A stretch of 64,000 bases of DNA from Symbiodinium microadriaticum (taxonomy: Eukaryota > Sar > Dinophyceae > Suessiales > Symbiodiniaceae). The DNA lies in the NCBI GenBank assembly GCA_001939145.1, contig LSRX01000778.1, positions 126,134-190,133 of the forward strand, given 5' to 3'. Shown piece by piece: positions 19,715 through 29,239 of the stretch (the stretch's first letter is position 1; each line of letters starts with the position of its first letter). Under the pieces are notes generated by a model. It was not told where the DNA came from. It saw only the letters and a list, made by a program, of their open reading frames with translations, and did no database searches. Both the position numbers and the translations under genes were made by a program.

Positions 19715-20779
19715 CTAGTTGGTAGTCGCGATCAATGGCTTCCTTCCAGGTGCTCCGAACTCCCCCAGGTTTAGCTCAAACTCGTGCATCCCCGTCACCT
19801 TGACAAACTCCTTCAGCAACTGACGCAAACTTCCATCAGATGAACACACAGAAGTTGTCCAGAAAAACCCAGTTCTTGCTGTAGGTCTCGCCAGCCTTCC
19901 AACGACGTACAAAGCTAGTGCCCTTGCCATTCTCATTACCTGAGGCTCACTTGCCGCTGAGGTCGCTGGTGTTGAACCCACAACAATCCTTCCCGTAGCA
20001 GCTCCCCAAAGTAACGGTACATACGCCTTGGTAAGAAGTTCTCCTGGGACGTTTACCAACACAGCGTCGGGACCATACTCCTCCACCTTTGGGCGCTCTT
20101 CATCACGATGCACAGGAAGGTGAACTACCCATTTGGTAGAGTCCAACATGCGCTTTCGGAGCCGTCTGGGAAGCGGGAGGTCCTTCAAATGATTCCATCC
20201 TTCACCGAGTCGAATCCCCTGACATAGCGGGTCTAACATGTGCTCAGACAGAATTTTCATAAACGAACCTTGTAACGCCTTCCACAAATCCTTCGCGAGG
20301 TCACCCTCCAGGTACCTTTCAATATAGGTCGTCCATGGCAACTTCTCCTCATGGACGAGATGCTCCAGCTTGGACTTCAGCAGCGAGACACCATCTTTGA
20401 GCTCCTTAAGCTTCTTGTCCTCAATTGCATTCACCAACCTTGCAGCGTGTTCTTGAGCTAACTCTGGACAGCCACCTCTGATTGTTGTCCTCAATTCTCC
20501 CCACACCGGGTGGACAACCTTGAAGTTGCCTTTCTTCCAGGAAATCTCGCAGCCTGCACTTACAAGCTCGGCCATGGGAAGGATGGGTTGTGTCTCCGCT
20601 GATGTAGACAAGATGGCACCGGACTCGGCTTGTAACAGATCACGTTTCTCATCATTTGCCAAGGTCACTGACACCCGTGTTGCTGACGAAATCTCCGCAC
20701 CATCACGAGGTTGTCGTAGGATGTGTGTTGCACCGGAATCAATCAAAGTAGGGACTCCTTCCTCTACGCGTACATCCAA
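19715..20779 (-). CDS. element 1 protease and spacer
   Basis: Near its N-terminus it has TLIDSGATHILR, the DSGA active-site motif of retropepsin-type aspartic proteases, followed by VSVTLANDEKRDLL and a hydrophobic LPMAELVSAGCEI, the usual second half of a copia protease. The last 200 residues are a spacer with a basic region (PLPRRLRKRMLD) and no domain I recognise. The protease would process the Gag-Pol precursor inside the particle. The ORF overlaps the downstream end of the gag ORF (20739-20779) in another frame, which could reflect programmed frameshifting or decay. Confidence 0.7.
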   Translation of the reverse strand: MDVRVEEGVPTLIDSGATHILRQPRDGAEISSATRVSVTLANDEKRDLLQAESGAILSTSAETQPILPMAELVSAGCEISWKKGNFKVVHPVWGELRTTIRGGCPELAQEHAARLVNAIEDKKLKELKDGVSLLKSKLEHLVHEEKLPWTTYIERYLEGDLAKDLWKALQGSFMKILSEHMLDPLCQGIRLGEGWNHLKDLPLPRRLRKRMLDSTKWVVHLPVHRDEERPKVEEYGPDAVLVNVPGELLTKAYVPLLWGAATGRIVVGSTPATSAASEPQVMRMARALALYVVGRLARPTARTGFFWTTSVCSSDGSLRQLLKEFVKVTGMHEFELNLGEFGAPGRKPLIATTN

Positions 20780-21835
20780 ACGGTGTTCTTCGTGCTCTTC
20801 TTAGCTCCACTGCCTCGTTCTTCACACTCAATGCCTTAAGTTTCAGCTCATCCAGCTGTCGCTGCAGTCCTTCAAGAGTAGAGGAAGAAGAAGCTGCGGT
20901 AGAGCCCGAACTCATAAGAGATTTCAAGGCTTGCGCGGCGTCTCTAAGAACCTCCTTCATTTCGCCAGTGCCTGCCGAAGACGCAGCCTCGCCCGTGGTA
21001 GTAGGTGAAGTCGGTGGCGTTGGCTGTGGCTCTGGTTCCGTCGTCAGAGACCTCGCTGCGGGATTTCCAGGCCTACCTTCCTCCCTAGAGGATGGAGTTC
21101 CTGGAGCACTCTTCGCCTTGGCCTTGCCTTTAGGCTTCGGTCCTGAATCATTGCCCTCGGTCTTGGTCGGGCATGAACTCGACTGATGGCCTTCAGCACC
21201 ACAAGTGTAACATCGGTTCTTCTTCGAGACACCCTCAAAGGAATGGACGAACTTGCAATGGGCACCTCGTCGACACCCTTGTGGTTCTGTAAACCACTTG
21301 CACTTCTTTTCTCCTGTACCACTTGCTGTCGCATTAGCAGTCGGCGTGGTCGTTGAAGTAGTCGGCGATGCCTTCGCAGGATTGGTGATCCCCTGAGATT
21401 GATTGGGCTGCAGAGGACGAAGCTTTGGATCTCTTTGCCCATCCCCAATTGCTGGCTTAGTTGTGGTTGTTGGAAGGGCGTGAACCATGTTCTCCGCCTC
21501 CGCCCTCAAGTGCTGATGTAGCTGTAGTGCAGATTCCCACGTTGGACTCACATCCACTCCAAGCCTGCTCTTCACGAGCTGCGTTCGAAAGGTGACATCA
21601 CGATCCTTCGCCCAAACATCTCCAACTAAGGCGTTGAGGCCCCTGACGAGAAGTGACGGGTCTGGCTTCGCAATGCTGAGGTTGTCTGCCCTCAACAACA
21701 TCCTTTCCCATTGTCTCAAAGTCGCCACCATTTCCACCGCCGTCTGAGCCTTGGGAGGAGTGACTAAGTACTGTAGGATGTAGGCCTTTTCACTTTCACC
21801 TCCAGGTTGGTACATCGTGTAGACAGGGGGCTCAG
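20739..21835 (-). CDS. element 1 Gag, C-terminal part with CCCH and CCHC zinc motifs
   Basis: Begins inside the Gag capsid-like region (YTMYQPGGESEKAYILQYL, then LRQWERMLLRADN). It continues through a helical region (RTQLVKSRLGVDVSPTWE) to two metal-binding motifs: CKWFTEPQGCRRGAHCKFVH (C-x8-C-x5-C-x3-H, CCCH type) and CYTCGAEGHQSSSC (CCHC knuckle). Both are expected to bind the element RNA. A coiled-coil-like Leu/Glu-rich stretch ends the ORF (LEGLQRQLDELKLKALSV). Its upstream half is interrupted by an inverted piece, so the first about 25 residues of this ORF are not original Gag. Confidence 0.75.
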
Positions 21836-22335
21836 GAACTTCCCCGCCCGGCCTCAACGATGACAACTACTGAGAGGTTGTTAAAGAAAGTAGCCGAGGG
21901 ACTTCATCAGCTACAGCAAATTCAGTTGGACAAGCTGGACAAGAGGAGTACGGATGAAGCGCCCGAGCAGTGCAAGCCGGGTACCACGACATTGCCTTCT
22001 TTACCTGCGCCAAGTGGAAATGAAAGTGCGGTTGCCCTTCAGGATTGGCTTGAGGTGATTGATGGACCACTTCGGGATATCTCGGACAGCAGCTCATGGT
22101 GGTGGGATTCAGTGAAGACGAGGGCCTGTGATAGCTACCGTGTTTGGGTGGCTTCAGGACCCTACGAGAGGCTGGCTCATAAACCGCCGACTGCAGAGGA
22201 CTTGGAGAAAGGCAAGTTTTCGAGATTGAGCGCAAGAACGGCAGGGATGCTTTTACAGGCTATGGCTGAAACGGTTCGAGCGGAGATGGTGGCGAGATCA
22301 ATTACGAGATCCCCAGTTGCCCTACTATTTCGTCG
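21836..22335 (+). pseudogene. inverted internal piece of element 1 gag
   Basis: Although gag lies on the minus strand on both sides, this piece is read on the plus strand. It contains TTTERLLKKVAEGLHQLQQ, ALQDWLEVIDGPLRDISD, SSWWWDSVKTRACDSY and RLSARTAGMLLQAMAETV, then ARSITRSPVALLFR. In related Gag proteins a stretch of this type is followed directly by an LYTMYQPGGE-type sequence, which here is on the opposite strand at the left edge. The simplest explanation is a roughly 500-bp inversion after insertion. Breakpoints are estimated from loss of sense near 21835 and 22335. Confidence 0.7.
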
Positions 22336-23753
22336 TGAGGATCACCACCTCTTGTCTCACACTGGGTAGCACTGATACTTGGACCATACACCACTGGCGG
22401 ACCAGAGGGTCCTCTCAAAGCTGGATCCTCATCACCGCCTGCACCCACACGTGGACGAAGATTTCTATCTTGTTGCTCCTGCTCGACAACCATACTTGCA
22501 AAGCCAGGAGGTACCTCACGACGTTCACTTCCAAACCGCGACAAGCCTGCAGGATACTGAGGTTCTCGAAGATCACCCTGACGTTGGGGACTCTCATTGC
22601 CCACACTCCGAAGTCCTCGAGGAGGTCCTTCGGGCTGAGGTTGCTCGTTCCCCTCATACCGAAGTCCTCGAGAAGTTCCTTCAGGCTGAGGTTGCTCGTT
22701 TCCCTCATGCCGAAGTCCTCGAGGAGGTCCTTCAGGCTGAGGTTGCTCGTTTCCCTCATACCGAAGTCCTCGAGGAGGTCCTTCAGGCTGAGGTCGCTCG
22801 TCACCCCCATACTGAAGTCCTCTTGGATCACCTTGGTGCTGGAGTCGTTCGTCACCCCGTGCTGCTTCAAGCAACCGCATTCTTTCAGCTCGTAGATAAT
22901 AGAGCTCCTCTCTCATTTCTTCAAGCTGCAACGATTGCGTCCTCATCATGGCTCCCAGCTGACGTTGTACTTCAGCTTGAACCTCTGACGAACCCGTGGT
23001 AGAATCCGCTTGAGAGTTCCCACGGCCATACAGCCACGGAGCCCTCTGGGAGAACCCCATCATCTGCTCCCAAGCTTCTCGAGTAAACAACGGAGCCTCA
23101 TTTCTCCGAGCTTCTGAACGAGGAAGCCACCCATGATGCTGAGGAAGATCCTCAGGAGGCGAAGTCAGAAGCGGAGAGTTTTGCACTGGAGACCTTGGCC
23201 CTGCTGCTGTTGCTTGCTGGCTTCTGCTGGGTGTGTTGGTAGGGGTGTGCGATTGCTGCGTAGTTATCTCAGCACGTCGGGGCCCCTGGGTAGGTGTCGT
23301 ATTAAACCCAACCGAACCAGACACAGTCTGTCCCTGCGCGGCCAGGTACTCATTCAACCGTGTTATCCAGCGCACAACTGTCAACGATGAAGAGCCCTGC
23401 TGAACACTTGCACTGACCGAATGCACGCTGCCATCTTCCACCGCCACACTTGTTGTAGGAAGCGTCTGGCCTTTCCCAGGAACAACAGCGTGAATGGCCT
23501 CATTCATCGGCACATTCACCTGCTCCCGAGTCGCCACTACACCTCCAGAGTTCAAGGGGCTTACTGTTCCTGCTTGGATTCCAGAATCCGGCGTTCCATC
23601 CTGCAGAGCGGCAGCGGTTACTCCATTAACCAGCCCTCCCACAGAACCATGGTTAGCCTCGACATCTCCACGAAGCAACTCCTGCGTAGCAGTAGCGCTT
23701 GGGCTCATCACCTGAAGAGCGTGCAGGACTTGCTCTTCTGCCGAGGCTGCCAT
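22336..23753 (-). CDS. element 1 Gag, N-terminal part, starting inside the LTR
   Basis: The likely start is the ATG at 23753-23751 (MAASAEEQVLHALQ), which lies within the LTR. The frame crosses the LTR boundary at 23713 into LQVMSPSATATQELL. It is open to about 22340, where the inverted piece begins. The protein is Ser/Thr/Gln/Pro-rich and probably disordered. It includes a helical stretch (QLEEMREELYYLRAERMRLL) and a tandem repeat of 17 residues, then an acidic end (GDPHDE). No enzymatic motif is present. Having Gag start in the LTR, so that the primer-binding site is translated, is also the arrangement in yeast Ty1. Confidence 0.65.
22604..22830 (-). repeat. 51-bp tandem repeat in element 1 gag (17-residue unit)
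   Basis: Four to five head-to-tail copies of a unit encoding RGLRYEGNEQPQPEGPP (with H/Y, TS/PP and similar exchanges). The unit length of 51 bp keeps the frame. Its composition suggests a flexible, charged spacer, and copy number may vary between copies of the element. Confidence 0.85.
23694..23712 (-). promoter_or_regulatory. element 1 putative half-tRNA primer-binding site
   Basis: Immediately downstream of the upstream LTR, in element orientation, is GGTGATGAGCCCAAGCGCT. Its complement, AGCGCTTGGGCTCATCACC, resembles the D-stem/anticodon-stem region of eukaryotic initiator-Met tRNA, with the CAT anticodon in a CTCATCA loop. Drosophila copia is primed by a half of that same tRNA cut in the anticodon arm. 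The match is by eye and includes at least one loop difference. It lies inside the Gag reading frame. Confidence 0.55.
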
Positions 23754-23785
23754 GAGTTGTTGTCTTCTCCTCCGAAGTATCTTCT
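23713..23785 (-). repeat. element 1 upstream (5') LTR, first fragment
   Basis: 73 bp matching 13699-13771 with one mismatch. It is cut by element 2 after TTCT; the remainder of the LTR resumes at 31491/31495. Confidence 0.95.
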
Positions 23786-23963
23786 GTGAACAGACGAGCT
23801 GTGGCAAGTGACTCTTGATTCCAGACTTCAGCCGCTTACGCTGCAGACCTTTCTGCCCAAGACCGTTGGGCCCCCAGACGTAGCTCAGCGCGAGCCATAA
23901 AAGATTCGAGCGTCAGCAGAGTTGCCCGGTGATTCCAGAGGGCTCCTTGAAGCTACCGCTGTC
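23786..23963 (+). repeat. element 2 5' LTR
   Basis: Runs from GTGAACAGACGAGC to CTACCGCTGTC. It matches 31305-31482 with a single G/A difference. It lacks the last eight bases of the 3' copy (TTTGACAG), apparently through a small deletion that also removed the first bases of the primer-binding site. It contains CCATAAAAGATT, a possible TATA-like element, about 110 bp from its start. Confidence 0.9.
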
Positions 23964-23975
23964 GTAGCGGAGCCT
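23964..23975 (+). promoter_or_regulatory. element 2 primer-binding site, 5' end truncated
   Basis: GTAGCGGAGCC follows the 5' LTR. Elements 3 and 4 carry the full TGGTAGCGGAGC at the same place, complementary to a CCA-ended initiator-Met-type tRNA 3' end. Here TG is lost together with the LTR end, which should impair priming. Confidence 0.6.
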
Positions 23976-24080
23976 TGGTTGAGACAGGCCGCGCGCACTG
24001 CTGTCAGGAGTGTCGTTGTCTACGGCCCGATCCAGAAGGACCTGTGCAGAGACAGTGGAGCTTTTGAGAAGTGAGTGTGG

Positions 24081-25031
24081 ATGCCCTCTCCGGGCGAGAG
24101 CTCTGGGACACCAGAGGGAGATGAAGGACCGCCCATCCGGGACCGAGAGCCGCCTCCTTATTACGATGGGGAGGACCCGGGCAAGAGCTTTAAACCTTGG
24201 CTTCGTGAGCTTGAGTTGCGGGCTTTCGACACAGAGGTGCCGAAGGCCAAGCATGGGACCCGCATCCTGAGGAGACTTCGGAGAGTTGCCAAGGCGGCGG
24301 CGAATGAGCTGGAGACAAGCGAGATCGTCGGCGAGAAGGGCAAGGACAACATCGTTGCCAGGCTCAAGGAGTACTTCGCGCCGCACCTGGAGACGACGAT
24401 GCCCAAGGCCTTTGAAGCAGCGGTGTACGGGGATTGCAGGGGTGCCCGGGAGTCCCTGGGTGAGTACATCGTTCGCATGGACGCCGCCTTCAAGAACCTC
24501 AAGGATGAAGGCGTTGATCTCCCCTCGGAGGCCCGGGAGTACGTGATGTTCCGCCAGGCTCGGCTTAACAGCGTGCAAGAAGACCAGCTTACCACATGGA
24601 CCGAGGGGCGCTTCAGCCGGGACGTGGTCATCAAGGCGATGCGTAAGCTGGACAAGGTTCGCGAGCAGGGGGGCTCCTCCAAGAAGGCCAGCTACTTTGA
24701 CGAGGGCGAGAACCAGGCCGAGGCCGACTACGAGGAGGAGTCGGACCACGACGAGGAGTACATCTACATGGAGCAGTCGGACCTGCAGGACGTTTATGAG
24801 GAGGCCGAAGTGAAGCAAGCACTTGCCACATATCAACAAGTGAGGCGCGCACTTCAGGAACAGAAGAATGCACGAGAGTACTATCCCACCGAGAAGCCGA
24901 AGGGCAAGGGCAAAGGGTCCGGGAAGAAGGGCGGCGGCAAGGGTGCCGGGACGCGCATCCACGTCAGCATGCTCAGTTGCGCACGCGTTGCGCAAGATGC
25001 GGCCAAATCGGCCATTGGGCCGCCGAATGCA
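24081..25031 (+). pseudogene. element 2 Gag with CCHC zinc knuckle
   Basis: The first ATG after the LTR is at 24081 (MPSPGESSGTPEGD). The capsid-like region has KSFKPWLRELELRAFDTEV, the Gag_pre-type FKPWLRELE start, then VARLKEYFAPHLE and SLGEYIVRMDAAFKNL, a copia Gag pattern. An acidic stretch (EADYEEESDHDEEY) and a Gly/Lys-rich basic stretch (KGKGKGSGKKGGGKG) follow. The knuckle CARCGQIGHWAAEC is in a different frame, so an indel lies near 24955-24985. Gag packages the element RNA. Confidence 0.75.
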
Positions 25032-26683
25032 CCAACCCGCCTGATGGATATCGCAAGTCTGGGGGCCCGGCCACATCAGCACCGAGCTCGCAGGCGGGAA
25101 GCACAAGCAGCAAGACCGGGTTCTATCAGGCCACGGGAGCTGGTGATCCGAGCGCTTTCTGGGGTGAAAAGCCGTTGCTAGGAAGCTTTCTGAGAGCCAG
25201 CAGGAGCGAGTGCAGGCCGCCAGTGATTGAGAGCCCGAGGTGTAGCAGTGACCATTGCAATCACATGTGCGAGGGGAGTGCTGTGCAGAATCCCGAAGAG
25301 ACCTTCAGCGGAGTTACCACCAAGTCGCACCACGGCATCGTTGATAGTGCTGCGCAGGACGGGGTCATTGGGAAGTTGGCTCTTGAAAGATTAGAAGAAG
25401 ATTTGCGAAGTCGAGGGTTGCGGCCTCGGTGGTGCAACAGGGTGGTGCGCACAAAGGGCATCGGCGGTGAGGCTCGGAGCGTGGGGGTATGCGAGATTCC
25501 GTTGGGCATCGGCGGGGTGGCCGGAGTGATGGAGGCAGCCGTTGTCGAAGGTGAGGTTCCTCTTTTGCTACCCGTTAATTTGCTGAAGCAGCTCAGGTCC
25601 GTGATTAACCTCGACGAGGAGTGCATCGAGCTAAGAGCTTTGGACACGACCCTCCCGATGCATCGGCTACCTTCAGGACACTACACCATAGATGTGCTTG
25701 ATTTCGGTTGCAGAGAGTGGCAGCTTCCAAGTGCAGCAGCTCGGGTAGGCCGCAAGGAAGAGGATTTTCGCACAGAGCCGCAGCCGGTTGGAGGCAGTAG
25801 ATCCTTTGGAGGGTTTTCATTGCGAGAGGGGCCCGGCCATGAACCTCTTGTTGCAACTTCGTTCCGGAGCGCCTTCGTCACCGGCGAGGTCAGGGCCGAA
25901 CCGAGAACACAGCCCGAAGCGAGCCCTGGCGGCGTGGAGAAAGGTGATGGACAAGTTGATCGACCTGATTGTCTTCGCCGACGTGCAGGCGCGCATGGCC
26001 GATTGGTTCACCGGCTCGTTGCTGCCTGCGTGGCTGCCTGGCTGCCTTCTGCGCCGGGTCCTGTGGCATGGGAACCTTCAACCCCGAGGGAGCCTTCAAA
26101 GAAGACCGCCACCAAGGTTGCCGATTACAAGCGCTGGGTAGTGCTTCCGGCACGCAAGTCGAAGGCGGCCCCGGCGGTGATTATTCAGGATTGCGACCAT
26201 CCTCAAGAGCATCTACGAGGAGCTGGAAATGGGCACAGTCGGGACGTCTACTGTGCAAGGTGCCTCGCTCGGTGGGACGCCAATGGCATGGAGGAGTACC
26301 TGGCGGAGGTTCGCAAGCAAGAGGATGCGGCAATGAGTGGGCCCGTGCCGCTCGGCACGCCAAACTGCTTGTGCGGCAGTCCGGCGGTGCGCTTGGTGAC
26401 AAGGAAGCCCGGGCCTACGCAGGGCCGGCACTTCTGGAAATGCGCGGCTCGGGTGTGCCAGTACTTCGAATGGGACCAGGCCGAAATCGCGAAGCTGCAA
26501 GGCGAGAAGAGGAAGGAGATGGCCGACCAGAAGGAGCACATCGAGATGCTGCAGGCCCAGATCGAGAGCAACCGGGAGCAGTACGAGCGGACCATGGAAG
26601 CCCAGAGGACACAGTTCCAGATTGCTCTGGGACAGCTTCAGCAGCATGCGGCGGCACAGGCGGGAATTCCAGGCCCAATGTGA
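25032..26683 (+). CDS. element 2 protease, Cys motif and GRF zinc finger
   Basis: After the knuckle comes GIVDSAAQDGVIG, a retropepsin-like active site in the DSA form, followed by a second half (LLLPVNLLKQLRSVINLDEE). Around 25870-26100 the neighbouring frame looks more coding-like (DKLIDLIVFADVQARMADWF), implying two compensating indels. Then comes a Cys/His cluster (DCDHPQEHLRGAGN, YCARCLARWD). A clear GRF-type zinc finger lies at 26366-26473 (CLCGSPAVRLVTRKPGP, GRHFWKCA, CQYFEW), a family that binds single-stranded nucleic acid in APE2, TOP3A and NEIL3. A Gln/Glu-rich coiled coil (IEMLQAQIESNREQYER) ends the ORF. Confidence 0.7.
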
Positions 26684-26749
26684 CGCAGCCCATCGAGCCC
26701 GATGAGGGCCCCAATTCACCGAGGACGGTGGGCCTTGCATGCCCGAAGC

Positions 26750-27690
26750 TTCGAAGAAAGTGGCGGGCGCTCCAGCTCGAAGAGAGGATCAGCGGGGGAC
26801 GGCCGAGAGCGGTGTCCGATGGCTATTGGTGGAGGCCACCGCCGGGAGAAAGGGGAGCCGAAACTCAGTGGCATTTTGCCGCTGGCCTGGTACCGGGTCT
26901 TGATTTCAGAGGCACGGTGCGGGGAATTTTCCATGAAGACTTCTATGGAAACGACGGCACCACCCAGATGGAGCCAAAGACACTGTCCAAGCAGAAATCA
27001 CGGAAGATTATCAGAGCGCTAGGGGCCCCAACCGTGGCAAAGGGGCGCTCAGATGATAGTGTCATCACTTTGGAGCCGGCGTGGTGTTGGCACGAATTTC
27101 GGTGCCATTGGGCACCACGTGCAATTTTTGTGGTGCAAACGCTTGACCCGGGCGAAACATTTCGGTGGCAGTCTGCGGTCTTGGGCGAGAAAAGAGCGAT
27201 GGTCTTGTACGTCGGGCCAGAGTTTCGCAAGCACGGTTGTGAGTGGTATCGTTGGCAAGCTGAAAGAGAGGGTTTGGCAGCTTTGTTGGTGCAGGAGCCC
27301 AAGAAGAACGGCGAGGCGACCAAGGGCGCCTTCTATGCGAAAGGCACCCGCAGCAGTATTGAGCAGGTGTGGTCCCAGTTGTCATGCAATCCTTCGTTCG
27401 AGTTGTTCGGCACTGTGGTCAGGTGGGGCTTCGAGGCCGTTGGCAACGAGGCCCGAGGCAGTGAAGTGTTTCATGAAGACGGTGCCGACGCCCTTGATCC
27501 GGAGGTCGAGCCTGAAGATCCCATGGAGGGCACGGCCGAGGCACCGGATCTCAGTGCAGCAGAGGAGCTTACACCGCACCAGAAGAGCTTAGTGAAGCGC
27601 GTACATGACAACATGGGGCACCCCGATCCCATCACATTCCTGAGGACTATGCGCCGTGCCAAGGCCAGCCCGGCAGTGCAGAAGTATATC
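26750..27690 (+). CDS. element 2 unknown region and integrase zinc module
   Basis: Open in one frame. About 250 residues I do not recognise start with LEERISGGRPRAVSDGYWW and continue through GIFHEDFYGNDG, MVLYVGPEFRKHGCEW and GTRSSIEQVWSQLS. They are followed by an acidic linker (DALDPEVEPEDPMEG) and the integrase N-terminus (LVKRVHDNMGHPDPITFLR), which supplies the two zinc-binding His. The Cys pair (FTCEACQ) lies just after a frameshift near 27690. The unknown region is well conserved in composition and may be a domain. Confidence 0.6.
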
Positions 27691-28262
27691 AGGAGAAGTT
27701 CACTTGTGAAGCATGCCAGTCACGTCCTTTGCCTAAGCCGAGCCGTCCTGCAACAGTTGTTCGGGGTTATCGTCCAGGAGTCATCGTCGGTGTCGACGTG
27801 CTGTTCCTTCCCGACGTGGACCCGAGGCAGCTGAAACCAGTGCTTAACGTTGTTGATTGGGGTTCGGGGTACCAGGCTTTGGAGCCGATGCGGGAGAAGA
27901 CCGCAGCGGAAGCATTCAGAAAGTTCTGGAAGGCATGGGGCCGGCATTTCGGGTCACCCGAGATCCTGGTGACTGATGCAGGCACCGAGTTTGGCCGTGA
28001 GTTTTGTGAGCTTGCAGCTGGCCGGGGAATCATCACCCGGCAGATTGGGAGCCGGGCACCATGGCAACAAGGAGTCACAGAGCGCCAAGGGGGGTTGGCC
28101 AAGTTGTTGTTTGAGCGAGTTCGTGATGAAGTTTGCCCCACCAACAAGGAGGAGTGGGCCACCGCTCTTCGCGAAACAGAGTCCGCAAAGAACAGGCTCT
28201 ACCACAGGAGCGGATTCACACCCGCTCAACGGCATCTAGGGCAATCCTCGTATCCCAGGATG
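27691..28262 (+). CDS. element 2 integrase catalytic core
   Basis: The DDE residues read in order: VIVGVDVLFLPD (Asp 1), ILVTDAGTEFGREF (Asp 2) and APWQQGVTERQGGLAK (Glu). Spacing between the two Asp is near 60 residues and from Asp 2 to Glu about 36, as expected for a retroviral-type integrase. It ends at SSYPRMFDE followed by TGA; the next frame continues directly (SDDLLDAELVEGG), so one small indel separates them. Confidence 0.8.
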
Positions 28263-28263
28263 T

Positions 28264-29167
28264 TTGATGAGTGACGACTTGCTCGATGCAGAGTTGGTCG
28301 AAGGAGGTGCCAACGAAGAGATGCGCAGAGTGCTTGAGATTCGACATGTGGCAGCCGAGGCCTTTGTGAAGTTGAAGGCCAAGGAAGCGTGTGCCCGGGC
28401 ATCACGGGCGAGGTCGCGAACCATGGAGGACTTCAAGGCCGGGGATCTAGTGTATGTGTACCGGAGGCCTCGGGAACGCAAGCGAAAGGCAGCATCACAG
28501 CGAGAGATGGCCGAAGGAAAGCAAAGTGGAAAGCCGCAGTGGGTGGGACCAGGGCAGGTCCTATCTGAAGAAGGACCGAACCTGTGGATTTCAATGAGGG
28601 GCGAGTTGTGGAAAGCAGCAAAGGAGCAAGTTCGCAAAGCCACATCCATGGAGAGAGAGGCTCAAGAACTACTACAAGGGGAACTAGCCGAGCTTAAAGA
28701 GGAGCTTTCTAGGAAAGAAACCCGTGACTCGTTCAAAGACATCACCAGTGAGCCATTTCCTGAGCGATCAGGAGCCTAGAGAGCCTCGCGTGGAGCGCAA
28801 GCGTAGGGTTACTTTTGAAGACAGCGACGACCGCCTCCCGAGCCAGAGACAGCGACCAGCGGCTGCAGCAGTTCCCACAAACGAGCCCGAGGGTGAGGTC
28901 GCGGCGTCGCTCGCGGCGAGTTCAGGGGAATCCACTTCGAGTTCCTCGAGCAGTTCTTCGAGCTCTACGAGCGGTCCCCCAAGCACGGCACCTACTCCCC
29001 GAGGCGGTGAAGAGCGAAGAGAGTCCCGGCAAAGTGCAGCCACCGAGCCGGAGCAGGAGGCCAGTGTCGTTAGCGAGGGCGGTCCCGCGGGCTCCCCAGA
29101 GGGCTACGGTCCCGCGGTGCAACGGACTGTGAGGCCTAGTCCGTCCGTGCGCTCCGAGGGCCCGTGA
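28264..29167 (+). pseudogene. element 2 integrase C-terminal domain and Ser-rich linker
   Basis: First part: a helical, Ala/Arg-rich stretch (ACARASRARSRTMEDF), then a small barrel-like segment FKAGDLVYVYRR ... PQWVGPGQVLSEEGPNLWIS, typical of the C-terminal DNA-binding domain of dinoflagellate copia integrases. Second part, in another frame from about 28724: a disordered linker with RKRRVTFEDSDDR and a Ser run, leading to the RT. No catalytic residues. Confidence 0.55.
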
Positions 29168-29239
29168 GGTTGGGTTTTCTTTTGTGAGCGAGGACTACGA
29201 CGAGCCCAACGAGCTAGAACAACCCAGTGACTACTGGGA

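Noticed and set aside
22604..22830. regular repeats that might suggest a CRISPR array
   Set aside because: Units are head-to-tail without spacers, keep a reading frame inside gag, and the genome is eukaryotic.
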